Assembly: GCA_015060555.1 (NCBI GenBank)
Contig: SUYG01000045.1
Coordinates: forward strand, 186,001 to 250,000
DNA: 64,000 bases
DNA from: Physcousia sp015060555
Lineage (GTDB): Bacteria > Bacteroidota > Bacteroidia > Bacteroidales > Bacteroidaceae
Direction of reading: 5' to 3'
Made by a program: the position numbers and the translations under genes
Shown here: positions 18,254 to 27,734 of the stretch, in pieces
How positions within the stretch are numbered: the first letter of the stretch is position 1
Layout: each line of letters opens with the position of its first letter
The notes under the pieces: generated by a model
Told to the model about the DNA's origin: nothing
The model's input: the letters and a program-made list of their open reading frames with translations, nothing else
Databases searched by the model: none

Positions 18254-19198
18254 TCAGCTGGGGATTATTAGGTTGATGTGCTCGGGCTTCAGTCCAATTT
18301 CAAAGGGCGTCTGCACCTCCTTCATCACCCTGCCGTCAGCACTGACGGTGGCGCCGTGAGCTTCCTCGAAGCGGATGCAGCGTGTGGTGCGGAAGGCTTT
18401 TACGTCTTTGTGGTTGAGGAACTTACCCGTGAAGAGCATCCCCATTCCTTCAATCAGTTGGCGCATCTCAGGTTGTGAGATGACGCTCACGTCTAAACAA
18501 CCGTTATAGGGAACAGCGCTGGGTGTGAGCCCGTAGCCTCGGCAGTTGCCGACACACACGTTCATGACTTTCTGCTCGATGGTGTCTTCATTGATGTGAA
18601 GTCGCATACGTTTTTCCATTCGCTGGAACAGCAGCATAATCATGCTGGCAGAGTAGGAGAGGGTTGACAGGCCGAAGATGCGTCGCGTCTTGTACTTCAG
18701 TTTCATGATGTTTGCCACCAGTCCTACATTGATGCAGTTCAGGAAGTAGTGTGGCGCAGCGGGTGCATCGTCGTCTTCTCCCGTGGCTAATGGCTGTAGA
18801 TAGCCCACATCCACTTTGCGCAATCTGCGGTTGGCGAGCCATTGGATTGTCTTCTCATCATCGTCCTCCGTGAATCCCCAAAATGTGGCGTAGTCGTTGC
18901 CGCGACCATTGGGAATTACGCCCAGTGCCACACGCTGTCGCACTGCATCGTCCATGGAGAGGATGCTGTTGACAGCACGGTTCAGTGCCGAGTCGCCCCC
19001 CACGATGATGAGCGTCTCATAGCCATTGCTGCACAACATTCGTGTGAGGCGTTCCACGCTCTGTGGTCCTTCGCTCTGTACGAAGTCGTAGTTGATGTTG
19101 TTGGCGTCCAGCAGTTCCTTGATACGCTCCCAACGCTTGTGGGTGTGTCGAACGCCTTGTTTCGGGCAGTAGATGATGCCCCAGGGGGAAGACTCCAT
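18254..19198 (-). CDS. diacylglycerol kinase-family lipid kinase (YegS/BmrU type)
   Basis: 314 residues, full length for the family. The nucleotide-binding region is visible as IIVGGDSALNRAVNSILS (about 80-97; usual form GGDGTxxxxxN) and GVIPNGRGNDYATFWGF (about 110-126). The C-terminal beta-sandwich is present. These enzymes phosphorylate diacylglycerol or related lipids. The G-D-S form replaces the usual G-D-G, a small departure. It is convergent with the Crp/Fnr gene with only 8 nt between stops. Confidence 0.88.
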   Translation of the reverse strand: MESSPWGIIYCPKQGVRHTHKRWERIKELLDANNINYDFVQSEGPQSVERLTRMLCSNGYETLIIVGGDSALNRAVNSILSMDDAVRQRVALGVIPNGRGNDYATFWGFTEDDDEKTIQWLANRRLRKVDVGYLQPLATGEDDDAPAAPHYFLNCINVGLVANIMKLKYKTRRIFGLSTLSYSASMIMLLFQRMEKRMRLHINEDTIEQKVMNVCVGNCRGYGLTPSAVPYNGCLDVSVISQPEMRQLIEGMGMLFTGKFLNHKDVKAFRTTRCIRFEEAHGATVSADGRVMKEVQTPFEIGLKPEHINLIIPS

Positions 19199-19248
19199 AA
19201 TGGTGAGAAAGTTAAAAATGAAAAGTCAACGAAGTTAAAAGTGATACT

Positions 19249-20154
19249 TTATTGGGTGAGAACTTGGATTTCATGGACAATGTCGGGGACAGGTTGTGTA
19301 GCATCGACCCAATGAATCTCTACGCCGCGCCGCTCCATGCCTCGGAAGTATGTCATCTGGCGCTTGGCGAACTGGTGGATAGCAATCTCCAACTCGCGCA
19401 CCATCTCATCGTAACCCAACAGCCCCGTCAGATAGAGCGTCAGATAGCGGTACTCCAGCCCATAGCTGATGAGAGCCTCGGCGGGGATGCCGCTGTCCAG
19501 CAGCCGCTGCACCTCTTCTACCATACCTTCCTCCAAGCGTTTGCGCAGGCGCAGGCTGATGCGCTGGCGCCGCAGCTCGCGTGGAATGTCCAGGCCGATG
19601 GTCAGCGAGGGGATGACGGGGAAGGGCTGTGTCTCGTCGATATGATGTTCCCTGTAGTAGTCCTCGATCTCGATGGCGCGGATGGCGCGGCGAGCCGTAT
19701 CTACGTCTGTGGTGTTATGCAGCCGTTTGTAGGTGGCCAGCAGTGCCGTTAGATCTTCGAGCGTCTTGCCCTCCAGCCGCTCGCGCAGGGCGGGGTTCAC
19801 GGGCACTTCTACTAGGCGGTATGCCCGCAGCACACTTTCGATGTATAATCCTGTGCCGCCGCATAGGATGACCTCGCGTGCGCGTGAACATATTTTTTTA
19901 TACGCGCGTAGGAAGTCGCGTTGGAACTCGAAGACCGAGTATTTCGTACCTGCTTCGGCGATGTCAATGAGGTGGTAGGGAATGAGTTTCCCCCCGACCT
20001 CATAATCCGCCAGATCCTTTCCCGTGCCGATGTCCATCCCACGGAACACCTGGCGCGAGTCGGCGCTGATGATTTCAGCATTGCCGAGTTGTGCCGCCAG
20101 CTGTGTGGCTATGGCGGTCTTACCGCAGGCTGTAGGTCCCAGAATTGTTATCAT
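19249..20154 (-). CDS. miaA: tRNA dimethylallyltransferase (MiaA)
   Basis: 301 residues. MiaA adds a dimethylallyl group to A37 of tRNAs reading UNN codons. P-loop GPTACGKT is at residues 6-13; ISADSRQVFRGMDIGTGK (about 29-46) and LCGGTGLYIESVL follow, all standard MiaA signatures. It is upstream of the lipid kinase on the same strand (50-nt gap) and probably forms a unit with it. Confidence 0.97.
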   Translation of the reverse strand: MITILGPTACGKTAIATQLAAQLGNAEIISADSRQVFRGMDIGTGKDLADYEVGGKLIPYHLIDIAEAGTKYSVFEFQRDFLRAYKKICSRAREVILCGGTGLYIESVLRAYRLVEVPVNPALRERLEGKTLEDLTALLATYKRLHNTTDVDTARRAIRAIEIEDYYREHHIDETQPFPVIPSLTIGLDIPRELRRQRISLRLRKRLEEGMVEEVQRLLDSGIPAEALISYGLEYRYLTLYLTGLLGYDEMVRELEIAIHQFAKRQMTYFRGMERRGVEIHWVDATQPVPDIVHEIQVLTQ

Positions 20155-20157
20155 TCG

Positions 20158-20206
20158 ACACTTTCACTCGTCATTCGTCATTCGTCACTCGTCATTCGTC
20201 ACTCCC
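20158..20206. repeat. tandem microrepeat between miaA and the NPCBM-like gene
   Basis: About five copies of a 9-nt unit (cattcgtca/cactcgtca) lie just before miaA, and run into the stop region of the next gene. One of the microrepeat spacers of this genome. Confidence 0.85.
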
Positions 20207-22511
20207 CCTTCTTCCTCACGGTCATGTCATAGAGGACATACTGCCCTGAGCGGTACTCACCACATTCCAGCCAGAACATGAGTTGGTGGCATTTGTTGAT
20301 GGGCACGGTGTAGGTGGCTGGCTTCATCTCGTTGGACAGCCAGTATTCGCCCACTTTCACCTGATCAGCGAAGACGTCGAGGCGCACGGGATCTGCTTTC
20401 TTGTTACCGCCCATCGAGTTGACCATCGGATCTACGTAAGGCGATTTGCAGGCTACGGTGAATGTCAGCTCATCGTACTCGCCGTAGGGGTTGAAGGCGC
20501 AGGCAGACGACTGTTTGTCGCCGGCTCCGAAGACGGAGAAGGCACCCATTGTGAGACCTTTCTCGCGCAACTCCTTGATTCCTTTCTCGTTGGCATCGTT
20601 GCGGTAGAGGTTGAAGAGTCCGGGCATCGCGGCACCGGCCGTAGTGCCCGTGACAGCTCCTACAGAGCTGCTGGATATGGAGGCTCCGGCCATCGTCAGG
20701 AACATGAACAGAGCGCGGAAGGGTGTGATGTTCTCAAAGGCGAAGGGGATGTTGGTCTCCAGCATCACACCTTTGTAGATCTTCGTGCCGTCGTGCATCT
20801 GGAAGAAGCGGCGCTGCGATCCACCATTGTGGAAGCAGTCGTTGAAGTCGAAGTTGGTGAGTGTTGACAGCCATCGCCCGACATAGTGGTAATAGGGCTT
20901 CTCGCAGAGGTCGATGAGATCAATCTCCTGCGGGCATTCAGGTTTGGGATGTTCGAAGAGGTCGTTCTCCACGGGCTCCCCACGGTAGAGCACCACGTCG
21001 CCGATGCCGAAGTAGCTGTCTTTCTGCTGCATGGTGCCTGGCTTGGCAAAGGTCAGCGTGCGGCATTTGTTCAGGGGCACGATGAAGCGTTGATTGGGCC
21101 ATGTGACATGGATGACGGTGTCCAGAACCACCTTGCCGTCACATAATACGCGGATGTTGTCGTCGGACATCGTGCGTCGCTTGGACAGTGCGCCCACGGT
21201 GAAACTCATGTAGTCAAATTCCCCGGCCAGGTCAAACTTCCAGTAGGCGCTGACGAGCTCGTCCAACAGCGTCTTACCGCTGGTGAGGAGGAAGCCTTCA
21301 GAGAACTTCTCGCCGCCCATGGAGAAGGTGTAATAGTCGCTCTCGCCGTTGTACAGCATATTGTCGTAGCTCCCCATGCCCTGCACGGAATAGGGCTTGA
21401 TGTTGGACACCAGCTTGCACACGTCGGGTAGCTGGGACAGACGACCCTTGGAAGCGTTGATCGTTCCTGCCGTAGGCAGCTGTGCATAGTTCTGGGGATA
21501 GGCGAAGATGTTGACCACACCCCAGGTGAGTCCGCCATTGAGACGGCTGGCGTCATCGATGCTGTGGAACGACAGTTGGTTGACGCCCGCCACATCAATC
21601 ACTACCATCTCGGCCAGATCCTGCTGTGTTACTCGTTTCTCATAGATAATCTTGTTGTCGCCTTTCACGGTGAACCAACCTGCTGCACCGCTGGACTGGT
21701 TATCGCTAGGTCCGATGATAAACGAGACTTTGTCGTACTTCTTCTGCAGCCAGAAGTAGCACCACGCCTCGTTGTGCCCCATGAAAGCCTCCGGCGCCGT
21801 GAACTGCAGGCCTGTCTTGTACTCTACGCGGTTCAGGCTGATGTTGGGAATCGGAGCCCTGTCAGCCACTCTCTTCTGGGCTGAGATGGGTGTCACGTAA
21901 CCAGAGCTTCGTATATAATAAGGTGTTAGCTGTCCCACCAGTTGCACGCGGCCGGCAGAGGGAATGTTGTGTTGTGGGTCCTTGGAGGCCATATAGACTT
22001 GTCCCGCCTTCCACAGCTTTACAGCGCCGAAGGCCAATGAGGTCTCGCCTCTGGGGATATCGAAGCGCAGCTGACGTGCCCCTTTGATGTCGATGACATA
22101 CTCCTGTGGCGCGTCGTGATCCCAGATGACTTTGTCAAAGAGGCGCTTGCCGTCAGCTTTCATGGTGACGATACAGTTGTACTCGTCCGTAGCACCTCGT
22201 GGGCCGTCGGGGCCTACCACGAAGCTAATCTTGTCGTAGCTGCCGTTGAGTTGGAACGTGACGTAGCCTGGCGTGTTGCTGCTGATGAGGCCTCCGCGGC
22301 CGGAGCCCAGCGTGAAGCCGCCTTTATACTTGAATTTGGCAATCTGCATGATGCCGTCGCCCTTCGTGGGGAATGCCTTGTAGTGACGTTCCTCGGTTGG
22401 CTTGTGTGTATCCGTGAGATAGGTCTGTGCCTGAGCCGCTAATGTCATGAGCAAACATAGGGCCAGCAGGCTCCATTTCGTGCTTGTTTTCGGTAAATGA
22501 TTCGTTGTCAT
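20199..22511 (-). CDS. large secreted protein with four NPCBM-like beta-sandwich modules
   Basis: 770 residues with a Sec signal peptide (WSLLALCLLMTLAAQAQ, cleavage near 29). Four degenerate modules of about 110 residues share the pattern G-x-F-T..Y-D-K-I-S-F-V-V-G-P ... D-G-K..V-I-D-I-K..L-x-F ... F-G-x-V-x-L-W, typical of NPCBM/carbohydrate-binding jelly rolls (about 45-165, 225-340, 375-500, 540-768). The last is interrupted by a Gly/Ala/Ser-rich hydrophobic stretch (about 605-645, MAGASISSSSVGAVTGTTAG). No catalytic domain was seen. Probably periplasmic or surface glycan-binding; the family assignment is by pattern, not search. Confidence 0.65.
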   Translation of the reverse strand: MTTNHLPKTSTKWSLLALCLLMTLAAQAQTYLTDTHKPTEERHYKAFPTKGDGIMQIAKFKYKGGFTLGSGRGGLISSNTPGYVTFQLNGSYDKISFVVGPDGPRGATDEYNCIVTMKADGKRLFDKVIWDHDAPQEYVIDIKGARQLRFDIPRGETSLAFGAVKLWKAGQVYMASKDPQHNIPSAGRVQLVGQLTPYYIRSSGYVTPISAQKRVADRAPIPNISLNRVEYKTGLQFTAPEAFMGHNEAWCYFWLQKKYDKVSFIIGPSDNQSSGAAGWFTVKGDNKIIYEKRVTQQDLAEMVVIDVAGVNQLSFHSIDDASRLNGGLTWGVVNIFAYPQNYAQLPTAGTINASKGRLSQLPDVCKLVSNIKPYSVQGMGSYDNMLYNGESDYYTFSMGGEKFSEGFLLTSGKTLLDELVSAYWKFDLAGEFDYMSFTVGALSKRRTMSDDNIRVLCDGKVVLDTVIHVTWPNQRFIVPLNKCRTLTFAKPGTMQQKDSYFGIGDVVLYRGEPVENDLFEHPKPECPQEIDLIDLCEKPYYHYVGRWLSTLTNFDFNDCFHNGGSQRRFFQMHDGTKIYKGVMLETNIPFAFENITPFRALFMFLTMAGASISSSSVGAVTGTTAGAAMPGLFNLYRNDANEKGIKELREKGLTMGAFSVFGAGDKQSSACAFNPYGEYDELTFTVACKSPYVDPMVNSMGGNKKADPVRLDVFADQVKVGEYWLSNEMKPATYTVPINKCHQLMFWLECGEYRSGQYVLYDMTVRKKGE

Positions 22512-22536
22512 GGTGTGTTTTGAGCTTATCTGTGTG

Positions 22537-22544
22537 CAAATGTA
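22537..22544 (-). promoter_or_regulatory. -7 promoter box for the NPCBM-like gene
   Basis: Reverse complement TACATTTG fits TAnnTTTG, 26 nt before the start codon. It lies back to back with the plus-strand box at 22587. Confidence 0.55.
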
Positions 22545-22586
22545 CGAAAAAAATCGAATGAAATGCTTGTTTTACAAAAAAATGTG

Positions 22587-22594
22587 TATCTTTG
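22587..22594 (+). promoter_or_regulatory. -7 promoter box for the MORN-gene cluster
   Basis: TATCTTTG matches TAnnTTTG exactly, 39 nt before the ATG at 22633. It probably drives the six-gene run to 28247. Confidence 0.7.
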
Positions 22595-22632
22595 CCACAA
22601 AATTATCATTTACCTAATAAAACCGACCTACT

Positions 22633-24309
22633 ATGGCAACAGCATGTTTCATTAATGTTTATAACAGTCATGTGGATCGTGGAGCAACCGTGACCTCCGT
22701 TCCGCTTGAGCACTACGAAGTCGATGAAGAAGACATCAAGGTGGGAGAGCGGCTGCCCAAATTAAAGTTCAGTGACGCTATCGTGAAGGCTTACGATGGA
22801 CAGCAGCTCACGCTTGAGTTGCGCGGCAAGACCTATACCATTAAGGTTGGTGAGGAAGTGGAGATCGACAGCACCTCACACGAAGTTGGCATGGGCGTCT
22901 ATAGTCGCAATTGCTACTGCGTGAAGCTCATCGGTAAGGAACTCATCTATAAAGGTGCCTGGCAGTGGGGCGACACCATTCTGCAGAAACTGGCAGGACC
23001 CATCGGCGAAGGCCAGGTTTGGTACCCTAACGGTGACCACTTCAAGGGCGTGTTCCACCTGAGTTATGCCAGCATCAACGGTCCCGCCTACGCCGCTGAC
23101 GGTCGCTATGACTTTGCCGACGGCTCATGGATTGAAAGAGCGTGGATTCACACTTCCAAGGACAGGAAACCGCAGTTTTGGGGGCTGCATGGCGTGTTCC
23201 GCGTCCATCACCCAGAAAGGCCCGACTCCATCGCCATGTTCCTGCGTGGCGGCAAGCGCTATGGCTTCGAGCTGTTCCTGCCCGAAGAATCCTGGCAGAA
23301 GCCGTGGGTCAAGGAGTGGTATGCCGGCGACGAAATTGTGCGCTATTCAGGGCCCGATGAACTGTTCCGTTACGAGGTCGTGGACTATGAGATCGACGAG
23401 ACCAGTAAGGTGGATTGCACCACGCTCAAGCTGACGCTGAAAGACGGCGACAAGATCTATCGCATTGAGCAGCAGGGCGGACGCTATACGGCCAACCAGT
23501 ATAACAGCTACGTCTATGAGCCTTCCACCCGCGCCACTTTCGAGCTGCCCAATGGCGATGTGCTGGATCACTATGGCGACGATGTTCGCGACTTCCAACC
23601 CTACGACGGATTTGTCGAAGTGTTTTGTGCCAAGACGGGCATGAGCCGAAAAGAACAATGGAAGAAAGGCGAACTCGTGGAGGCTCAGGAGTGGCGCCAC
23701 GACCGCCGTTCTGCCAAGCAGTTGGAGTTGCCTTGTCCCATCATCAACCACAGATCGATGGAAGCGTTCGTGTGGCCCGACGGACACATCGAATACAGCG
23801 ACAGCAGTATCTATGATGGCGACGTCATCAATGACATGCCCGAGGGCCGAGGTGTGCTGACACTCTCCGACGGCGCTCGCTATGAGGGCGAGTTCCATGA
23901 GGGCCGCAGCCATGGGCTGGGTGTCTTCGACCATAAAGAGGACGGCATCCATTGGGAAGGCACATGGGTCAATGGCAAATTCCAAGAGTCCAATGCGGCC
24001 ACAGCGCCCATCATCCTGCATGCCCAGCATGGACGCTCAGATTGGGAGGTCGGTCATCATGATCCTTGGAAGTTTAAGGAAAGCGACTTTGAGCCAGAAC
24101 TTGGCGCGCTCAGCTTCATCGGTTTCGGCAATGTCAAGATAACCAGCATCAAGAAGGACTGCATCACGCTGACAAGATACGGCAAGACCTTCCTGCTCAA
24201 GCCTGGCGAGCAAGTCAGTTTCTTTGCCGAAATCGAAGGCCGCGAGTGGAGCGATGGCTGTGTCTATGACGGCACGGAGTACAAGTTGGTGCTGACGTGG
24301 AAAAACTAA
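22633..24309 (+). CDS. MORN-repeat-like protein, first gene of an uncharacterised cluster
   Basis: 558 residues, no signal peptide. MORN-type units (Y-x-G-x(W/F)xxGxxxGxG) are clearest at about 385-445: YDGDVINDMPEGRGVLTLSDG, then YEGEFHEGRSHGLGVF, then WEGTWVNGKFQ. Diverged units occur near 130-150 (GQVWYPNGDHFKGVF). The flanking regions (about 30-85 and 490-550) share a small repeated motif, with 'LRGKTYTIKVGEEVEID' resembling 'RYGKTFLLKPGEQVSF', so the ends look like two copies of one beta domain. MORN repeats usually bind lipids or proteins. The function is unknown; it begins a tight plus-strand gene run. Confidence 0.75.
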   Translation: MATACFINVYNSHVDRGATVTSVPLEHYEVDEEDIKVGERLPKLKFSDAIVKAYDGQQLTLELRGKTYTIKVGEEVEIDSTSHEVGMGVYSRNCYCVKLIGKELIYKGAWQWGDTILQKLAGPIGEGQVWYPNGDHFKGVFHLSYASINGPAYAADGRYDFADGSWIERAWIHTSKDRKPQFWGLHGVFRVHHPERPDSIAMFLRGGKRYGFELFLPEESWQKPWVKEWYAGDEIVRYSGPDELFRYEVVDYEIDETSKVDCTTLKLTLKDGDKIYRIEQQGGRYTANQYNSYVYEPSTRATFELPNGDVLDHYGDDVRDFQPYDGFVEVFCAKTGMSRKEQWKKGELVEAQEWRHDRRSAKQLELPCPIINHRSMEAFVWPDGHIEYSDSSIYDGDVINDMPEGRGVLTLSDGARYEGEFHEGRSHGLGVFDHKEDGIHWEGTWVNGKFQESNAATAPIILHAQHGRSDWEVGHHDPWKFKESDFEPELGALSFIGFGNVKITSIKKDCITLTRYGKTFLLKPGEQVSFFAEIEGREWSDGCVYDGTEYKLVLTWKN

Positions 24310-24324
24310 CTAAATGACACTCCT

Positions 24325-24819
24325 ATGGCAGAAAAACTAAGAAAGATTGTCAAGTGCATCTATACGGGTGAAGTGGACGCCGAAGGGCTGCCTCACGGCA
24401 ACGGTGTATTGAACTACATCGTGGAGAAAGACCCTTCGGAGGAACGCACGTTCGACAACCAGTACGACCTGCGCTACAAAGGCGAGTTCGTTCATGGCCT
24501 GCGCCAGGGCGAAGGCGACCTGCACGCCATGGGCGTGGGCTATAATCCTGTGAGTCGGTATGAGTGGTATTCCCAAGGCGAATACGACAGCTGCGGCCGA
24601 CTGGTGCAATCTTCGCACCCTGAAGGGTCCTACCAGGAGTTTGTCAGGGTGTGGTATCCCTATTTCGAAGGCACCTGGCAGAACGACCTTCCCCTGAAGC
24701 CGCGCTGGGGCGAGGGTTCCGTGGAGGAACGTGTGTCGGAAATGGGATGGAAATATGTCCGAAATACCACTAAGGAAGCGATTGAAGCATTGCCATTCGA
24801 AGTGAAAAACGATGATTAA
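24325..24819 (+). CDS. small MORN-like protein
   Basis: 164 residues, no signal peptide. MORN-like units are YTGEVDAEGLPHGNGVLNY (about 12), YKGEFVHGLRQGEGDLH (about 52) and FEGTWQNDLPLKPRWGEG (about 115). It follows the 558-aa MORN protein by 15 nt and overlaps the DUF1963-like gene by 8 nt, so the three are almost certainly one operon. Function unknown. Confidence 0.75.
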   Translation: MAEKLRKIVKCIYTGEVDAEGLPHGNGVLNYIVEKDPSEERTFDNQYDLRYKGEFVHGLRQGEGDLHAMGVGYNPVSRYEWYSQGEYDSCGRLVQSSHPEGSYQEFVRVWYPYFEGTWQNDLPLKPRWGEGSVEERVSEMGWKYVRNTTKEAIEALPFEVKNDD

Positions 24820-25441
24820 GATTACCACATCTCCGACAGAAGATCCCCTCTTTGGACAGAGCAAATGGTGGGGCGAACCCGATATGCCCGAGACGCTGGC
24901 GTACCCCGAGGCACTCGTGACAGAGGACGGCGACAGCTGGCAGGACCCGCTGACCTTCGTCTGTCAGATACGCTTAGAGGACATCGCAGCCCTCGACCCC
25001 GAGGGGCTGTTGCCGCATGAGGGGATGCTCTACTTCTTTGCTGCCCTCGACTATTTCCTGGGCGACATCGAAGCGCCGTCCTATCCAGGGATGGGGCCGT
25101 GGCAGTCGCAGCATTTCCGCGTGCTCTATGCTCCCAACTGCGAGGCGCTGCACACCCACCACGTCCTCGCTGCCGACGGCACTCCCGCCAACCTGCCCGC
25201 CGAGGTCATCACCTTCACCGCCAGAGATGCTAACGACGATGGCCAGCGTCTCCTTGGGCTCCCCTATATAGAAGATGTATGCGAGGCGATGCCTGGGATG
25301 CTCTCGTTGCTGCAGGTGGACGAGGATGACCGCTGGGGCCTCACCTTCCACGATTGCGGCACCCTCAACTTCCTCATCCGTCCCGACGACCTGAAGAAGC
25401 GCCAGTGGGACAAGGTGGCCTGCTACCTCTTCTCCTTCTGA
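24812..25441 (+). CDS. DUF1963 (YwqG-like) family protein
   Basis: 209 residues. The order SKWWGEPDMPETLAYP, FVCQIRLEDIAAL, GMLYFFAALDYFLGD and the C-terminal DCGTLNFLIRPDDLKKRQWD match the DUF1963/YwqG pattern (SKxGGxPxLP ... FLxQINLxxL ... LYFF ... D.G.L.F.I...DL). The family has no settled function; members occur beside polymorphic toxin immunity genes. Its start overlaps the preceding MORN-like gene. Confidence 0.8.
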   Translation: MIKITTSPTEDPLFGQSKWWGEPDMPETLAYPEALVTEDGDSWQDPLTFVCQIRLEDIAALDPEGLLPHEGMLYFFAALDYFLGDIEAPSYPGMGPWQSQHFRVLYAPNCEALHTHHVLAADGTPANLPAEVITFTARDANDDGQRLLGLPYIEDVCEAMPGMLSLLQVDEDDRWGLTFHDCGTLNFLIRPDDLKKRQWDKVACYLFSF

Positions 25442-25461
25442 ATAAATACAAAGTATGAAAT

Positions 25462-27066
25462 ATGATTACCCACGACAACTCCTTCCTTTTCCGCTTCCGC
25501 ATTAGGGAGCGCGTATTCCTCCTCACCGACGATGAGGTTCAGGAACTGAAGCAAGCTGCCACACAGGGCGATGCCTATGCGCAGTACGGCTATGGCCGTT
25601 GGCTCTACTTTCATAACACCGGCGACGCATCGTTGCGCGAGGCCGAGCAGTTGTTCCTTCTGGCTAAGGACACTGTTCCGGATGCCCTCGCAGCCTACGC
25701 CCAGATGTGGCGCTATGGCGAGACGCAAGAGAACACGATGGATGTGGAGCGCAGTCGCGAGCTGCTGAGGACGGCCATTGCCCGAGGCAGCCAGCAGGCT
25801 GACATCCAGCTGATGCGTGCACAGATCTTCGGAACCTTCTGTGAGGCCAATCCCAAAGGCGTCTCAGCGATAATAGAGCGTCGCGCGAAGGGCTGTCAGA
25901 TTGATGACCCCATCTGGTTCGTGTTGCTGGCTTTCGCTTACGAGGAGTTGGGGCAGCGCGAGGATGCCATCCGCAGCTACGAACAGGCCATCAGGTATGG
26001 CGAAACCTCCGCCTATGCCTATCTGGCCATGCTCTACTTCCAGCGTGGCAACATGGCGCTCTATGAGGAACTCATGGAGGAGGGCATCGCGAAGGGTTGT
26101 GCGCTCTGCATGATCTATAAAGCTGACATGAGCGACGATGATTTCGAGGAACTGTCCGCCGAGGAACAGCAGCAGTTGCACGATGTCGTCGATGAGCGTC
26201 TGCGCCGTGGCTTGCAGCTGGGCGAGGGCATGTGTGCCTACTTTCTCTTCTATCATTACTACTATGGCGGACTGGGCTATACAACGGACAACACCAAGGC
26301 CTTTGCCTATCTGGAACAAGGTGCTTTGTTGGGGTCTACCACCTGCTTGACAGAACTGGCGATAGAGGCGCAGAGTGCAGGCCTCCCGGGCCGTACGATG
26401 ACGCCTGGCGACAAGGCCGAGCTGTGGCTCAGGGCAGCCCGCTATCTGCCCAGCGACGAGGATACGCTCTACTATCTGCAGCGTGTCAGCGACCCCGACT
26501 TCCTGCTTCGCCACAAGGACGAGCTGGAGCGCTACTGGCAGCCTCGCTTCAAGCCCATGCCCCCTGAGGAGGTGGTAGGGGAGGACGCGCCTGCTGCCGA
26601 TGAGACTTCTGCTCCCCAGCGCAAGAAGACGCCCATCGACCCTATGGTCATCGTCATCTGGCCGACAGGGCATCTGGATGTCGAGCGTGCGGATGTCTAT
26701 AAGATGTCTTCCTACCGCGAGATGGGACAGCGCTTGATTAATGCCGACGGCTTGGATGCCGTTCACTATTCGTCGATGCTCGCGGCCATTGCCAAAGAGG
26801 CTGAACTGGATTTAGACTTGGTGATGTACTGCGACCGCGATGCCGTGGCCAAGGACCTGCCCGACAACCCCATCGGAACGCTGCTCTACGGTCAGGGCGA
26901 GATCCGCGGGCCTATCATCGTCTGCCAGGAGGACCCTATTCACGACTGTCACAGCTTCAAGACGCTCGAAGACATCGTCACCACCTACAACCTCATCAAC
27001 AACCACACCGGCGGCCTGCTCATCATCAAGGACGAGGATGACGGCCGCTACGATGCGTGGGCGTAG
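25462..27066 (+). CDS. Sel1/TPR-like repeat protein with a DUF3846-like C-terminal region
   Basis: 534 residues, ATG start, no signal peptide. Sel1-type helical pairs occupy about 25-320 (AATQGDAYAQYGYGRWLYF, GDASLREAEQLFLLAKDTVPDALAAYAQM, NTKAFAYLEQGALLGSTTCLTELAI). A low-complexity linker (about 365-390) leads to a different C-terminal part (about 395-530). There, LPDNPIGTLLYGQGEIRGPIIVCQED resembles the DUF3846 pattern; this second assignment is tentative. It lies 20 nt after the DUF1963 gene. Such repeats usually hold proteins together, so a scaffold role in this cluster is a reasonable guess. Confidence 0.75.
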   Translation: MITHDNSFLFRFRIRERVFLLTDDEVQELKQAATQGDAYAQYGYGRWLYFHNTGDASLREAEQLFLLAKDTVPDALAAYAQMWRYGETQENTMDVERSRELLRTAIARGSQQADIQLMRAQIFGTFCEANPKGVSAIIERRAKGCQIDDPIWFVLLAFAYEELGQREDAIRSYEQAIRYGETSAYAYLAMLYFQRGNMALYEELMEEGIAKGCALCMIYKADMSDDDFEELSAEEQQQLHDVVDERLRRGLQLGEGMCAYFLFYHYYYGGLGYTTDNTKAFAYLEQGALLGSTTCLTELAIEAQSAGLPGRTMTPGDKAELWLRAARYLPSDEDTLYYLQRVSDPDFLLRHKDELERYWQPRFKPMPPEEVVGEDAPAADETSAPQRKKTPIDPMVIVIWPTGHLDVERADVYKMSSYREMGQRLINADGLDAVHYSSMLAAIAKEAELDLDLVMYCDRDAVAKDLPDNPIGTLLYGQGEIRGPIIVCQEDPIHDCHSFKTLEDIVTTYNLINNHTGGLLIIKDEDDGRYDAWA

Positions 27067-27108
27067 TTTGGAGTGAAAAATGAAAAAGTGAAAAGTGAAA
27101 AATTGATT

Positions 27109-27702
27109 ATGACGAACAAAGATAGAATACAGCGCATCATTGGGAATGTCAACCAGATGCGAGAGAACTCACAGGAGATGCGGACATGGAAGAACATCCC
27201 GCTGGCTAAGGAGTGTGTAGGTCTGCTGCAGAACATCGACGACCCCGAGGAGACGCCGATGGGCAAGGCGCTGGCCTGCGAAGCCGTCATCCAACAACTG
27301 CCGGAGTACGACGTTCCGCGCTTCGTGCTCAGCATCCTGCGCTACAAGCTGGAGCTGGTGCAACAGTCTGACGAACAGGACCCCGAGCGCTATCCTACAG
27401 CCGAGGAGGTGCAGGAAGAGATTCAGCGCCTGGAGGACTACATCGACACCGACCACGTCAGCGATGCCACCTTCCACGAGCGCTACCACCGCCACTTGAA
27501 GGCCGATCCCGTAGAGCGAACTCCCCAGTGGGAGGAAAACTACTACGAGGTCGAGAAGGAGTGCGACCGCCGACTGGGCGACACGCCACGCGGCATGGGC
27601 TTCTGCTTCAGCTACTGGAGCACGCTGCGTCAGGTCCTTGCTGAACGCGGCATTAACTGGAAGTCCCCCAGCCAGCTGAACCCGGGTGTGATGTTTGATT
27701 AA
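27109..27702 (+). CDS. uncharacterised protein of the MORN/Sel1 cluster
   Basis: The start chosen is ATG 27109 (MTNKDRIQRIIGNVNQMREN), 197 residues. An earlier in-frame start at 27073 lies in microrepeat spacer (gtgaaaaagtgaaaagtgaaaa) and would add a Lys-rich leader, so it was not used. The protein is soluble, mostly helical and acidic, with EEVQEEIQRLEDYIDTDHVSD and the C-terminal GMGFCFSYWSTLRQVLAERGINWKSPS. The family is not recognised by me. It is the fifth gene of the cluster. Confidence 0.75.
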   Translation: MTNKDRIQRIIGNVNQMRENSQEMRTWKNIPLAKECVGLLQNIDDPEETPMGKALACEAVIQQLPEYDVPRFVLSILRYKLELVQQSDEQDPERYPTAEEVQEEIQRLEDYIDTDHVSDATFHERYHRHLKADPVERTPQWEENYYEVEKECDRRLGDTPRGMGFCFSYWSTLRQVLAERGINWKSPSQLNPGVMFD

Positions 27703-27734
27703 GTGAAAATCTAACCTAAAGAACCATACAAGAT

